Source of the DNA: Chelydra serpentina
Taxonomy: Eukaryota > Chordata > Testudines > Chelydridae
DNA: 64,000 nucleotides
Reading direction: 5' to 3'
Assembly: GCA_037349315.1 (NCBI GenBank)
Contig: JBAIAC010000030.1
Coordinates: 11,491,501-11,555,500 of the forward strand
Part shown: positions 35,406-46,566 of the stretch, piece after piece
Layout of the letters: each line of letters opens with the position of its first letter
How positions within the stretch are numbered: the stretch's first letter is position 1
Program-made: the position numbers and the translations under genes
Notes under the pieces: model-generated
Databases searched by the model: none
Told to the model about the DNA's origin: nothing
What the model saw: the letters and a program-made list of their open reading frames with translations, nothing else

Positions 35406-36080
35406 ACTATTCTTTTCCAAATACATCTCATATACAGTTGGATAAAAACTTTAATCAGGATATGAAAAAGAGATGATACAGCCATCTTATTCAACTAATA
35501 TTACACATGTAACATAACATGACTCCTCTTGTTTGAAAGAACTGAAGTAATTAAAAGATATACACAATACCTTCCTAAAGGCATGATAATTATTAAGTCA
35601 TGATATGGACTGATCCAAATTGTTGGGTTTTTTTTACAATTAGCAACAATCTCAACAAACCGAGTCAATAGGTCACACGTATTATATCCAAGGTCTGCAG
35701 GGAGAACCTCCATTTTCATCCCATAATGTCATTCTAGGACCACATAATAAAATCTGTCATTCACGATTACAGTTCATTTGCCTTATATCATCAGTCTTCT
35801 ATGAGGTCTTCTAAAATAAGTGTGATTAGAATCTCTATCCTCACCCTGAAATAGCCTTACCCTGGCCCACTGATCTGCTAAATGCATCTCATATGGTATA
35901 TCATAATCTATTCTCAAAATTGTTCATAACTAGCTGTCGAAAATTATGGGCTAAACAATTATACAAGAGCTTCCCCTTGAGAAAAGTAAAAACAGTCATA
36001 AATCAATTGGGAAAAAACATCATTACTGTAACCATTTCTTTCATCCATTTAGAGAAGGCAGAATTCAGAATAAAGATCCA

Positions 36081-36152
36081 GGGTGAAATCCTGGCACCAC
36101 TGAAGGAAATGGGAGTTTTGCCATTGACATCAATTGGACCGGGATTTCACCC
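36081..36152. repeat. Ancient palindromic MITE
   Basis: GGGTGAAATCC (36081-36091) pairs with GGATTTCACCC at about 36142-36152 around an inner ATGGGAGTTTTGCCATTGAC segment. The same element class as 35205. Confidence 0.72.
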
Positions 36153-36344
36153 CAATGAGTGGTTCAAAAATGTGTCTCATCTCCCTTTTGCTGTCTAGTT
36201 AAACCCACCTATACCTTGAAATTTGGATTAAGATAACAAGTGTCCCTCATCCTTAAAATATTTCCCAACAGGTGATTTAAAATCTCCTCTGCGTGTGACA
36301 CTCTTCAGTTCCCTAATCTGTATTTCTAACTTCCATGTTGTCTC

Positions 36345-37110
36345 TCGTCCTCGTCGGCGGCTATCCCTTGATACGAGGATGATATCTGCCAGGGGGAAAA
36401 AAGTCACTGATGAGACTTAAGATGGCTGAGGAGTCCAATCCGTGCTCTACAAGTTTTTCCATCTACGTCACAGGTGATTGCTTGGAGATAGCACAACTGC
36501 TGGCTGGGATGCTGTACAGTTTCCTTCCTCCTCTGCCATTTCTCCACCTCTTGAGCAAGGCGATTCTCTTCCAAATGGACTGAGGCTTGATGTATGATGC
36601 GATGCTATTGCAGTCTATTGCCAGCCAACCCTTTCCAATTCAAAGGGTCTCTCTTCTTAAGATATACTTTTAGGGTGTCTTTGTAGTGTTTCCTCTGTTC
36701 TCCACGAATCCTCTTACTATGTCTAAGCTGAGAAAAGAGGACTTGCTTCGAAGATGATTCAGCCATCCACACACAATGACCAGCCCAGCACAGTTGATGT
36801 TTCATAATCTTCGCCTCAACACTCGTGATGTTAGCTGCAGAGAGAACACTGGCATGGCTGCAACAATCTTTCCATCTAATATGCAGAATCTTCCTAAGGC
36901 AGTGCTGGTGGTACCACTCCAGATGCTTACGATGACTTTGGTATGTCACCCATGTCTCACACCCATAAAGAAAAGTGGGGATGACTACTGCATTGTGGGC
37001 CAGAATCTTACTTTCGGTCTATAGATCTCTGTCAATAAAGACACAATGAAGCAACTTTCCGAAAGATGCACTGGCACAACGGATCCAATGTCCAATCTCC
37101 AAGCTTTGAC
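36345..37110 (-). mobile_element. LINE ORF2 C-terminal fragment, minus strand
   Basis: The 114-residue minus frame (36605-36949) reads EWYHQHCLRKILHIRWKDCC, then KHQLCWAGHCVWMAES, then HYKDTLK. This pattern of W-x-D, QLRWAGH-like and YKDTLK is typical of the tail after reverse transcriptase in Jockey/L2/RTE-type LINEs. It is not CR1-like. The frame is short and truncated, so it is a dead fragment. Confidence 0.78.
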
Positions 37111-37344
37111 TAGCTGTAGGGGCTGATGGAAAACACACCAGAGGTGGAGTTGTTAAAATCAGCAGGTTGGTTGGGGAGGCAGGAATCCGGTCTTATCTCA
37201 GACTCTAATCCTGGCTATGGTTTTCAATCCACTAAAAGGGATCCTTTGTTTTTGGAAGACATCCAAATTATTAGAGAAACAATTGTAGAACTTGGAAGCA
37301 GGAATAAGAATGAAAGACTGCGATGAGAGAACAGAAAACCAGGG

Positions 37345-37650
37345 GTTAATACTGTAAGCAGACAAACTCTATTGGCTTCTGTGTAGCAAGCTTTCCTGGC
37401 ATTAATAAACTACTATGGAGAATTCATTTCATGCTTGTCTGCTCTAGTAAATCCTCTGACTGAATTGTTAATAAATGAAGATGCTCCGGCTGGCCCCCGC
37501 TTTACCTGTAATCTTGGCTTGTGATGCTTTCTGTGGTGGAGTGGGAACTGTGGAATCATACTGACTGCCACACAGCAGTAAGGGACTCGCTGAAAATTCA
37601 TCTCATATACTTTGAGAAAAGCCGACAGGAGTTAAGCTCCCAGCAATGAG
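37345..37650 (+). pseudogene. Ty3/Gypsy RT-RNase H remnant
   Basis: With frameshifts the + strand gives FLALINYYGEFI (37390-37425), then SALVNPLTELL, then a break, then LACDAFCGGVGTVESY (about 37512-37560) and KPTGVKLPAMRLEV. Live Gypsy elements have FLGLxNYYxxFI at the end of reverse transcriptase, followed by ACDAS...GVGAVLSH at the start of RNase H and a SKAExNY motif. Order and spacing fit. Several stops show it is inactive; no LTRs were recognised beside it. Confidence 0.68.
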
Positions 37651-37924
37651 GCTTGAGGTTTAGTATCTCAAGTAATGAATTACAGGAATAACTACAGTAT
37701 AAACCTTTGTTTTCGACCTTGGACACAAGATTGTGATATTGTCATCATAGGTACAATTTTCAAAGGCACTTAAGTGTCTTAAGAGCCTAAACCCCATTTG
37801 CAAAGTGTCTAAGTCACTTAGGAGCACAACAAGAGCTGAATTTTTAAGTGCTCTAGCATCCATATGAAATCCTGAAAGAGGGCCCACGTTAAAGCTGCAT
37901 GGGCAACCCTTAGCTGTGCATTTC

Positions 37925-38495
37925 CTGGTTTTTGAGGGACGTGATCATTCCCCTCTATTCGGCACTGGTGAGGCCTCATTTGGAGTACTGTGTCCAGTTT
38001 TGGGCCCCACACTACAAGAAGGATGTGGATAAATTGGAAAGAGTCCAGCGGAGGGCAACAAAAATGATTAGGGGGCTGGAGCACATGACTTATGAGGAGA
38101 GGCTGAGGGAACTGGGATTGTTTAGCCTGCAGAAGAGAAGAATGAGCGGGGATTTGATAGCTGCTTTCAACTACCTGAAAGGGGGTTCCAAAGAGGATGG
38201 ATCTAGACTGTTCTCAGTGGTAGAAGATGACAGAACAAGGAGTAATGGTCTCAAGTTGCAGAGGGGGGGGTTAGGTTGGATATTAGGAAAAACTTTTTCA
38301 CTAGTAGGGTGGTTAAGCACTGGAATGGGTTACCTAGGGAGGTGGTGGAATCTCCTTCCTTAGAGGTTTTTAAGGTCAGGCTTGACAAAGCCCTGGCTGG
38401 GCTGATTTAGTTGGGGTTGGTCCTGCTTTGAGCAGGGGGTTGGACTAGAACCTCCTGAGGTCCCTTCCACCCTGAGATTCTATGATTCATAAGTT
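37925..38495 (+). mobile_element. CR1 LINE 3' end
   Basis: The 143-residue frame encodes the CR1 C-terminus: [20 protein letters not shown], then [13 protein letters not shown], then [16 protein letters not shown], then [12 protein letters not shown]. The 3' end has GGGGGTTGGACTAGAACCTCC and a single ATTCTATGATTC unit. This is the best-preserved CR1 reading frame in the window, but 5'-truncated. Confidence 0.93.
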
Positions 38496-38934
38496 TTGAG
38501 TTTTGCTCAACGCAATGTTCTTCAAGGGGACGATATACCACCAAGCAACCTTAACCTCTGCATTAACATACTTTTTTTTGCCATTGAATCTATTTGTACA
38601 GCGAGGCTCCTACCACACTTCTGGGTTCTTTAAAAATAACTAATTACCATTCTCTAGAGTTTATATGGGTGGTGCCCCACAAAAGCTGGTCTGAACCAGT
38701 TCTAGTTGTCTTAAATAGAACACTCCCAACATAATGAGATTTGTGTTTGCACTAGCCCATGAAACCGTGCACACAGTTGGGAAACCAAATGAAGGGTAAC
38801 AACTGCAGAGTTAGTCTCAATCTGATGCATGGCTAGGGATGGGACATGGTAGATCTTGAATACACAGCTTCAGCCTGTCCATTGGTAAGCTGCAGTAGTG
38901 TATGGGTGCTAGGGATTCTTAAGGACATATGATC

Positions 38935-39385
38935 AGGTAAGAATGATTAAGGAAGTAGGAAACATGCCTTATGTTGATAGACTTAAGAAGCTCAATATAA
39001 TTATCTTAAAGAGAAGGTTAAGAGGTGACCTGATTACAGTCTATAAGTACCTACCATGAGGAACAACTATTTAATAATGGGTTCTTCAACCTAGCAGAAA
39101 GATATAACACAATCCAATGGCTGGAAGTTGAAGCTAGACAAATACAGACAAGGGTATAAGGGGTAAATTTTTAACCGTGAGAGCAATTAACCATTGGAAC
39201 AATTTACCTAGGGTTGTGATGGATTCTCCATCAGTGACCATTTTAAAATCAAGATTGGATGTTTTTCTAAAAAACCTTGCTCTAGGAATTATTTGGGGGA
39301 AGGTCTGTAGCTTGTGTTATACAGGAGGTTAGACTAGATGATCACAATGGTCCCTTCTGGCCTTGAAATTCATGAATCTATAATG
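38935..39385 (+). mobile_element. CR1 LINE 3' end, older copy
   Basis: It has the same region as 37925 but more decayed: AGAGGTGACCTGATTACAGT, later CAATTTACCTAGGG, then GAGGTTAGACTAGATGATCA and a CATGAATCTATAAT tail. Confidence 0.85.
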
Positions 39386-39774
39386 TGGGCCATGACAGTG
39401 CCTTGGTTATTTCTTGTCAGGGGAGGGGCATAAGGGAGGACATGTTTAGGCTCTGAACCTGCAATGAGCTCCATGTGGATGGTCCCTTGGTCCCCAGCAG
39501 AGCTCCACTGACTTCACTGGGATTCTGTGGAGATGCTGGGATCGGCCTGTCCAGCACTCATTGCAGGATCAGGACCTGATATTGCAATTTGACAAACACC
39601 ATCTGTCTGCTCCATTTCCCGCAGTTATAGCGTCTTTAAATAGAGTAAACGTCTCTCTCCTACTCATGGTATCCTATTTAGCAATGTCACAAATGCTAAA
39701 TTCCAGGCTAATTTGTGTGGTGCTCAATAGCCTGGCCTTAATCCATAATCCTGTTAGATCTAGCCTTTTTGAGT

Positions 39775-40191
39775 TATAGTGTATGGCCCATTAATGACAT
39801 TTGATTGACTTGGAGCCCCGGGCCCTTTAAAGCGCCGCCGGAGCTCCGGCAGCGGGGCTCCCTGCAGTGGCAGGAGCCCCGGGCCTTTTTTAAGCACCGC
39901 CGGAGCCCGGCTCTGGCAGCGCTTTAAAAGGCCTGCGGCTCTCCGCGGCTGCAGGAACCACGGTCCTTTTAAAGCGCCGCCCGCCCCCCGCTCCAGCCAG
40001 GCTCTGGCTGCAGGGCTCGGGCAGGGATTTAAAAGGCCCGTGGCTCTTGCAACCGCGTGGAGCTGTGGGCCTTTTAAAGTGCCGCCCAAGCCCGGCTCCT
40101 GCAGCGGGGCTCGGACGGCGCTTTTTAAGGCACCGCCTCTCCTCACAGGGGGAGTGGCCGCTCCCCCTGTTCCCCCCCGGCTACACTACTG
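39775..40191. mobile_element. GC-rich non-autonomous DNA element with tandem core
   Basis: The right end GGCTACACTACTG and the decayed left end TATAGTGTATGGCC are inverted and match the 45673-45969 element (CAGTAGCGTAGCC). The core consists of about five diverged units with CTTTTAAAG and GCCGCC motifs. The 128-residue minus frame is spurious. Confidence 0.75.
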
Positions 40192-40359
40192 AAAAGACAC
40201 TAAGTTGATTTTATTTTCTGCTTCCCTGTGTTTCCCACATCAGTTTGCCTTCCTGTATCATTCTCCTGCATCAACTCTCCATCTATTCCTTAATCTCAGC
40301 TGAAAGTACACTTATTTTCTTGCCTATCTCTCTCACTAGCTCCTTCCCTGTCCTACTGT

Positions 40360-40735
40360 ATCTTAAATGAAAACCTTATTGTTTAAAAGTATGTTATTTT
40401 TGTCAAGTCCTTTTGGAAACAGTATTTCTAATACGCTCTGCTCTGTGAGCTCCTTTACTCTTGCATTTATTTTTTCTTTCCAGATGTCTTCCTCAGCCCC
40501 GACGTCAATGATGTGCAGCTTCCAATCTATTTTTGTTAGCCACTCATCAGCCAACTCTCTGCTCCATACAGTAGCATACTCAGTAACATCACATGATATA
40601 TAATATTCTGACTTTTAGTTTGGTGTAGAGACCTCTGTTTGACCAGATTGTTCATCCCTCCAAAAGGGGTGTTTGTTTTTCCTAACTCGCATGAATATCT
40701 TTTGCCACCACCTTCAAATGCCATCCCACTCCTCT
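40360..40735 (-). mobile_element. LINE ORF2 fragment, minus strand
   Basis: Minus frames give GGMNNLVKQRSLHQTKSQNI, then MLLSMLLYGAESWLMS (resembling the LLYGSETW motif after LINE reverse transcriptase), and then, in another frame, EDIWKEKINARVKEL. It is short, frameshifted and different from CR1. It lies just upstream of the orphan lipase exon. Confidence 0.65.
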
Positions 40736-40793
40736 GGTAGCAGAACTACATACACTTAATTTTGCACCGACTTGTACATTTCTTTTACTTTAG

Positions 40794-40842
40794 ATGTTTG
40801 GAATTTGGATCAGTGCACTTTTTCTGCTTGATACAGCAAGAA
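40794..40842 (+). CDS. Orphan lipase signal-peptide exon (PNLIPRP3-like)
   Basis: A 49-bp exon follows an acceptor (CATTTCTTTTACTTTAG ending at 40793) and starts directly with ATG. It encodes MFGIWISALFLLDTAR plus one base, then a donor GTGAGA at 40843. Length, phase, the start at the first exon base and 37 of 49 bases match the exon at 62012-62060. The following intron is also similar for about 80 bp. The peptide is a hydrophobic secretion signal like those of pancreatic lipase relatives. No second exon (CYxxLGCF region) was found between here and 62 kb. It is either a remnant of a tandem lipase copy or an alternative first coding exon for the gene at 62 kb. Nothing disables it. Confidence 0.72.
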
Positions 40843-41154
40843 GTGAGACATGATATTGACAAGGACTACACTATTGTAAGTGAATTTATTCATGTTCAGA
40901 TCAAACCACAATCAATAGAGACACGTTTTAAAGAAAATATTATAGTAATACATGTGCTTTGGAAGGGCTTTCCTCTGTATGACTGACTTGCTCCTTAGTT
41001 TAATGTCTTTGTCACATTCAGCCAATAAATGTTTTTCATTTTAAAAGAGTATTAATTAGTTAGCAAATGGAATGGGAGATTCCTCTGTATTTCTATGTAG
41101 AAAGGAGCCTAATGCTTTCAAGATTGTTGTTTCCTCTTCAGAATGACTACCAAA

Positions 41155-41265
41155 CATTTCTATATTATTTGTATTACAGTAGCACCTATGAGCCTCAGGT
41201 ATGGATCAGGTCCTCATTGTACAAGGTACTGTACAAGTACAGAACAAAAGAGATTGTCTAAATAT
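41155..41265 (+). repeat. Ancient amniote interspersed repeat fragment
   Basis: ATTTGTATTACAGTAGCACC, then GCCTCAGGTATGGATCAGGT and TGTACAAGTACAGAACAAAA resemble an old amniote repeat that I recall but cannot name with certainty. Confidence 0.4.
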
Positions 41266-42415
41266 AAGACAAGAAAGAACAGGTAGATAGCGACAGACAT
41301 ATAAGGGAAACACAAGGAAACATGAGACAAGTTTACTCAGCATGATAGGCAGTGGTCAGAGTGGTCATCTATGGTTATCTATATTTACTCCTGTTATGCT
41401 GGAATTTAATGCAAAGCAGGTTTTGCGGCTCAGTAAAGCAGGTAGGTCCAAATTTTTAAGTGTGCACGCAGTTTTGTGCAAACCCACACTGCTCCTGCAA
41501 AATGTTTCATGCAGGAATACAAACCAGAGATTTACCTTAAATATTTGGGCCGTAGTTTTCTTCAGTAAGTAATCCTGACATAGCAAAGAGTACACGCAGG
41601 TGTGAACCTTTGTTAATAAAGCATTCTGAACACGTAAAGAGCTATATAAGCACTTCATTTTACAAGTATCTAAGGGCATGATCCAAAAGCTCATTGAAGT
41701 CAATGGAATGACTCCTTTGAATATCACTAAACAATGACAGGTCTCAATACGCCCTATTTACATTTCCATATTCAAATTTAGTTTTTATCCCAATGTGTTT
41801 CTAGAGCATACAATCTATTATACCAGCCACTTGTCAAGAGTTCTGAATAACATACAAGTCATGGTTGCCACTATTAAAAATTCATTATTTATCCTTGGTT
41901 ATCATAGTTTCCAATCATTTGTATTATTTTCCTCTTGCTAGAACAGGAACTAGTTGGAGGATTGCAGGTGCAGCGATAAGTGTTGGTAAATGGTGACTTT
42001 TAAATGGCAACTCCCACTGTCACTGTATTGCTACTATATTAAAACAATGATAGAAATTAAGAGACTACAACTTTTTTTTTTTAGGAGTTCACCACTTCCC
42101 CAGGCTGTGCATTGCTTTGGGCACTATTACTTTCACTTCAAACCTTTTGGCTAATAAAAGCAGATATTTGATTTAAGATGTGGGCCAATCAGATCCTAAA
42201 CCCTTCCCAATCAGGCCGTTGGAGCACAGGAGCTGCCATACTGGATCATACCCAAGACCCATTTAGTCCAGTATCCTGTCTCTGGATCCAGTATTCTGTC
42301 TTTTCCTTAAAAAAAAAAAAAGCGGGAGGACAGGTGCCTGTCAGCTTGAAGGTATTTCCTTTGATAATACCTAGTTCTGATATGACAGTAGATCTCAAAG
42401 CTAAGGGGAAACTAA

Positions 42416-42531
42416 GGGTATGGCTACACTACACATGCTGGAGCTACGCCGTTCTAGTGTAGACACTATAGTGACGGAAACACTATAGTGTTTTTCTGTT
42501 ACTGTAGGAAATCCACTCTTTCCAGAGGCAA
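42416..42531. mobile_element. Broken MITE (GGGTATGGCTACAC end)
   Basis: The left terminus resembles the 10939 family. A palindromic AACACTATAGTGTT (about 42479-42492) follows, then the element is interrupted by duplicated sequence at 42532. Its right part may be the TCTACAGTAGGCGCTAGGTC stretch near 42783. A short CR1 3'-UTR fragment (minus) lies at about 42232-42300. Confidence 0.5.
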
Positions 42532-42715
42532 AGCTACTTCAGCCCAGGTCTCCCAAGTCCCAGTGTAGTGCCCTAACGACTGGACCATCCTTCCTCACTG
42601 TTTTGTGATGTGTTGACTCCACTAGCAGGAGTAAAAAAGTACTCAAAGTTTATCTTCATTAGTCAAGTAAGCTGATGAGGCAGTTGTGTCATTATTATAA
42701 GGCCACTTTTCTAAA
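42532..42715 (+). repeat. 184-bp direct duplication, copy A
   Basis: It is identical to 44122-44305 except for two substitutions (near 42637 and 42645). It starts in the middle of a MIR element whose 5' half is only present at the other copy, so this is the recipient. It interrupts a MITE. No transposon ends flank it. Confidence 0.93.
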
Positions 42716-42760
42716 GCTAGATCAATGGAAGACTTTTCTAAAGCTAGATCAATGGAAGAC
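42707..42760 (+). repeat. Two-unit 27-bp tandem repeat
   Basis: The unit starting TTTTCTAAAGCTAGATCAAT occurs at 42707-42733 and 42734-42760. Its first bases overlap the end of the 184-bp duplication, so it marks the right junction of that event. Confidence 0.9.
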
Positions 42761-42884
42761 TTTTTCTGTTGACTTAGCTGCGTCTACAGTAGGCGCTAGG
42801 TCAACCTACCTATGTCTCACACAGAATGCAATTCTTCACAGCCCTGAACGATGTAGCTAAGTTTTATGCATAGACCAAACCTAA

Positions 42885-43015
42885 GGCACAGAGAGATGAA
42901 GTGACCTGCCCAAGGCCCCACAGCAGGCCAGTGGCAGAGCTGGGAATAGGACCTCAATTCTCCTGAGTCCCAGTCCCGTACTCTACTCACCAGGCCACAC
43001 TGCCTCCACATAAAA
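42885..43015 (+). repeat. MIR SINE fragment
   Basis: GGCACAGAGAGATGAAGTGA, TGCCCAAGGCCCCACAGCAG, GGCAGAGCTGGGAATAGGAC and CTACTCACCAGGCCACACTG follow the MIR core and 3' end. Confidence 0.85.
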
Positions 43016-43284
43016 ATACATGCCATGGTAGGATATACAGATCTTTTTCTTTTTCCTTTTCTTTCTTAATACAGGAAATTTCAGCTATAAATCCATCAAC
43101 TATCAAAGCTTTAAATTTCTGAACACACAGGAAAACTCCTTTCATTATACATGGATATACCATCGGTAAGACAACCCCTAGATAATAGATACATGCAAAG
43201 AATAATATGAATTTTATCTCATAGTTATTCCATTTCAACTTGAAATTTACTGACTTCAAAACATGGTCAGCTCTGTTTTCTCAC

Positions 43285-43560
43285 TGAGCTCTTTATATGC
43301 TACTCCTGGGGGAATTCTGTGCCAAAAATTTAAAAATTCTGCTCCAAAATTTTTTAAAATTCTGCATGTTTTATTTGTCAAAATAACACAATATAGTCAT
43401 GCCAGTTTCAACTATATTGGTAATTTATTTAAACTACAATACAGAAAAAAAAATCTAGAATTATTTAGCATTTCCTAAACACAAGAAAGTTAAGTTACAA
43501 ATAATTGGTAACCAATACCCTGCATTCCAGTTACAACCCTGGCTGGCTTCTTTGGAAAGT
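43285..43560. mobile_element. hAT-type MITE, left part
   Basis: TACTCCTGGGGGAATTCTGT and the AAATTCTGC repeats match, inverted, the right end of 51423-51698, so both are copies of one family. The opposite end of this copy was not located. Confidence 0.65.
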
Positions 43561-43999
43561 GCTTAGTTCTGACTGTCCTGACATTTTACTGACTGCTTGA
43601 TAAACATTTGATTTGCCCTCAAAGTCTTTTTTTTAAAATGGGTAAGTAAAATAGATCCTGAGCTATAATTTATCCCCATTGTGCCATTCTGGCACAGGAA
43701 AAAAGCAAGAAAGCCCATGGATCTTCCTAGCTGAGGATTCCCTTACTGTCATTTACAATAAGACTCCTTTACACCACTCTAGCAAGGTAAAGGAGCCTTA
43801 AAACTTGTACACCCGTTTTATGCTCCTTGGGGAATTCACTAAGAATGGGAACAATTAACTAACAACAATAGGAAAAACTATGCAGGCAGGCTGCTACATT
43901 TTCTGCTCTGCCTGAGGGGACAGAGCCTGCCTCACGCCTACCTCTGAACAACCTGAAGCCCTACCCCTCTACGCCGGGCGCACCACAATCTTTCATATA

Positions 44000-44185
44000 T
44001 TCATCCTCGCAACATACCTGTGAGAAAGGAAGTGCTATTATCCTCAGCGGGAGAAGGGGAACGGAGGCACAGAGAGGCTAAGTGACTTGCCCAAGGTCAC
44101 ACAGGAAGTCCATGGTGCAGCAGCTACTTCAGCCCAGGTCTCCCAAGTCCCAGTGTAGTGCCCTAACGACTGGACCATCCTTCCT
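44000..44185 (+). repeat. MIR SINE, near full length
   Basis: The body CACAGAGAGGCTAAGTGACT, then TGCCCAAGGTCACACAGGAA, then AGCCCAGGTCTCCCAAGTCC and a CCTAACGACTGGACCATCC end match MIR. Its 3' part is the source of the duplication at 42532. Confidence 0.88.
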
Positions 44186-44305
44186 CACTGTTTTGTGATG
44201 TGTTGACTCCACTAGCAGGAGTAAAAAAATACTCAACGTTTATCTTCATTAGTCAAGTAAGCTGATGAGGCAGTTGTGTCATTATTATAAGGCCACTTTT
44301 CTAAA
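44122..44305 (+). repeat. 184-bp direct duplication, copy B (donor)
   Basis: It pairs with 42532-42715 at about 99% identity, 1590 bp apart. It is contiguous with the 5' half of a MIR, which marks it as the original. Confidence 0.93.
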
Positions 44306-45664
44306 TAGAAACACAGAAAGATTTGAGCTTCTGAGGGGCTATTAGAAAAATACAGGATAAAAAAATAATACTGAAAAACAATCTTAGCTGAGTTGCTTTA
44401 CAATTATGTGGGAAATTTTTGCATATATAACCTGGGGCCAAATCCTGCTCACCTTACTCGCATACGGTCTCATTCTGTCCCCCTTACCGGTGGTATGTAT
44501 ATTTCATTGTGTGTAGCCCACTGATCAATAGTATTACTTGCAAAATTAAAGATAAGCATTAAACTTAACATTAAAGTTAAGCATGTGTTTGCAAAATCTG
44601 GGTCACACAACCACAAAACATGCAGCATACACCCTAAGGGCAGCCTATGAAAGAGGCGGCCAATTAACCCAACAAGCCACTAGGCGGCAGTGTTTCCTCA
44701 CACAAATGAAGCTGACAGGCCCATCACTGGCAGTGAGAAGTATGGAACATGACTCGCACATTATTTTTTTAACTGCTTTTAAATTACACGGTGTTACTTA
44801 GTGTGCATATGAACAGAGCTGGTGGAAGGGCTCAGACTGACATCCCTGTACAATAAAGGCGTATTTTATCCTCGGGATGGGTACAGCGTAAACTTCCCCA
44901 CCAGGCCTCACAGTCCTGACCTAAAGGATGGGACTTGGGGGAACAGGGGGTCGGGGAGGGGAACCAGGGTCATTCTGCTGTCCCTGCACAGATTCCAGGA
45001 GAGGGGAGCAGGCTAGCCAGTGCCTTAGAGACTATGGTAGTGTGCTTGTGCAGGGGAAGGTGAAGACATGGAAGCACTGGGGGTCATGATGAAACATGAG
45101 TTGGGGGTAAATTGGTCATAAAGTCCATGATGGGGGAAGGCATACATCACCTCACAGGATTTGGCCCTGAGCATCAGGCCGTTGCACTAGGTTTGTATCT
45201 CTAACTTACAGGTCTCACCTATATTCTAACATTTTCATACACTGCACATCTGCGGCACAGACATTTGCAGGGAACCGGGTCAGAAGATCTAGCTCCCAAC
45301 GCAGTCCCCTCCCTGGCACTCTCCTGGCCCAGCACAAACAGACGTATGCTCTTTTTTCATTTTCATGCATCAACAAAACAAACGTGGATACTGTCCTGCC
45401 AATGTCCATTTCACTGGCCGCGGTCTTGGAGCACATGGTGAGGGGGAAGCAGGGAGAAGGAAACGAGGCATCGGACGAATAACAGGTACCACAGGCTACT
45501 TCATCAGATGGGACTTGGCAATTTTTTCAGCAAGAGGACAGAACCGAACAAAGCACAGGAACTACTGCTATCTGATGAATCCACAATACCAACCGCACGC
45601 CATAGCATTAAGTCTATGTGATCATAGACAAAGAGGGCCTTGTTTTTCCACAGACCCCACATCA
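44306..45664. other. Gene-free stretch
   Basis: No recognised exon or repeat. The 136-residue frame at 45365-45775 runs into the GC-rich transposon and has no motif. Confidence 0.4.
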
Positions 45665-45672
45665 CCTGCATA

Positions 45673-45969
45673 CAGTAGCGTAGCCGGGGGGGAGCAGGGG
45701 GAGCGGCCGCTCCCCCTTGAGCGGAAGCGGCGCCTTTTTTCAGCAGCACTAAAAAAAGGCGCCACTTCTTTTTAAGCGCCGCTTCTTGCGCTCACTCGGC
45801 GGCGCTCCGGGTCTTCGGCGGCATTTTGGCGGCAGGTACCACCACAGACCCGGAGTGAGCCCCCGAAGAGCCGCCGAAGACCCGGAGCGCCGCCGGGTGA
45901 GTACAGGGGGAGGCGCCTTTTATAGCGCCGCTCCCCCTGCACTCCGGAGTCCGCCTGGCTGCGCTACTG
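45673..45969. mobile_element. GC-rich non-autonomous hAT element (CAGTAGCGTAGCC family)
   Basis: Ends CAGTAGCGTAGCCGGGG and GGCTGCGCTACTG are inverted. Flanks CCTGCATA (45665-45672) and ACTGCATA (45970-45977) match at 7 of 8. The core contains GCGCCGC and inverted GGTCTTCGGCGGC segments. It is related to 39775-40191. Confidence 0.86.
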
Positions 45970-46170
45970 ACTGCATACATCTAACCTGCCAGCCAGAACA
46001 CTACCCCCAATTTCCCCTGCGGAGCCATGTCTGACTCCAGGAAGACTGGGTTGCAAAAGAGTGAAATTCTTAACTGTCCCTCACCTGCTCTGTGCTAGGA
46101 AGATTGTGCTGCACCTCCAGCTTCCTGGTGCACAAAGTGAGAGCTGACCAAACTTCTTGGAAGTGTTTAG

Positions 46171-46566
46171 TGTATTGTATTGTAGAGCTTGGAACAATTT
46201 TATGAGGTTGGGTCATTTCATGACATTTTTGCAAAATACATCAAGTCATGCTGTAACTGCATGGTTTGGTTCCATTTTTGTTTCAATGTGAAAACAAATA
46301 CTAAAACAGAAAAAGGTCTCTCTTTGTTCAAATACAATGAAAAATACTGTCTTTAAACCTTTGCCCCTCCTAATGTACTTTGCAAGCATAGGAGCTTTAA
46401 TATGCCAACTCATGCTGGGAGTGGCTGCTGCACCATCTCTTCTTAATCCCCATTTCCTGGGCAACTAACATGCCGGGGATTTCTGGAATTTCCCATGGTT
46501 GTCCTGGGAACATCTACTTCTACACCAGTATTCTGAAGAGCGTCTACTGAAAATAAAATCCTGCAA
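46171..46566 (+). repeat. 396-bp direct duplication, copy 1
   Basis: It is identical to 47821-48217 apart from a single inserted A in the second copy (GCAACTAACATG against GCAACTAAACATG). Both copies carry the same 72-residue minus frame (46246-46464 here), which has no known motif. No terminal repeats or target duplications are visible. Confidence 0.95.

Noticed and set aside
37932..38363. 143-residue + strand frame as a host gene
   Set aside because: It is the C-terminal part of CR1 ORF2 followed by the CR1 tail.
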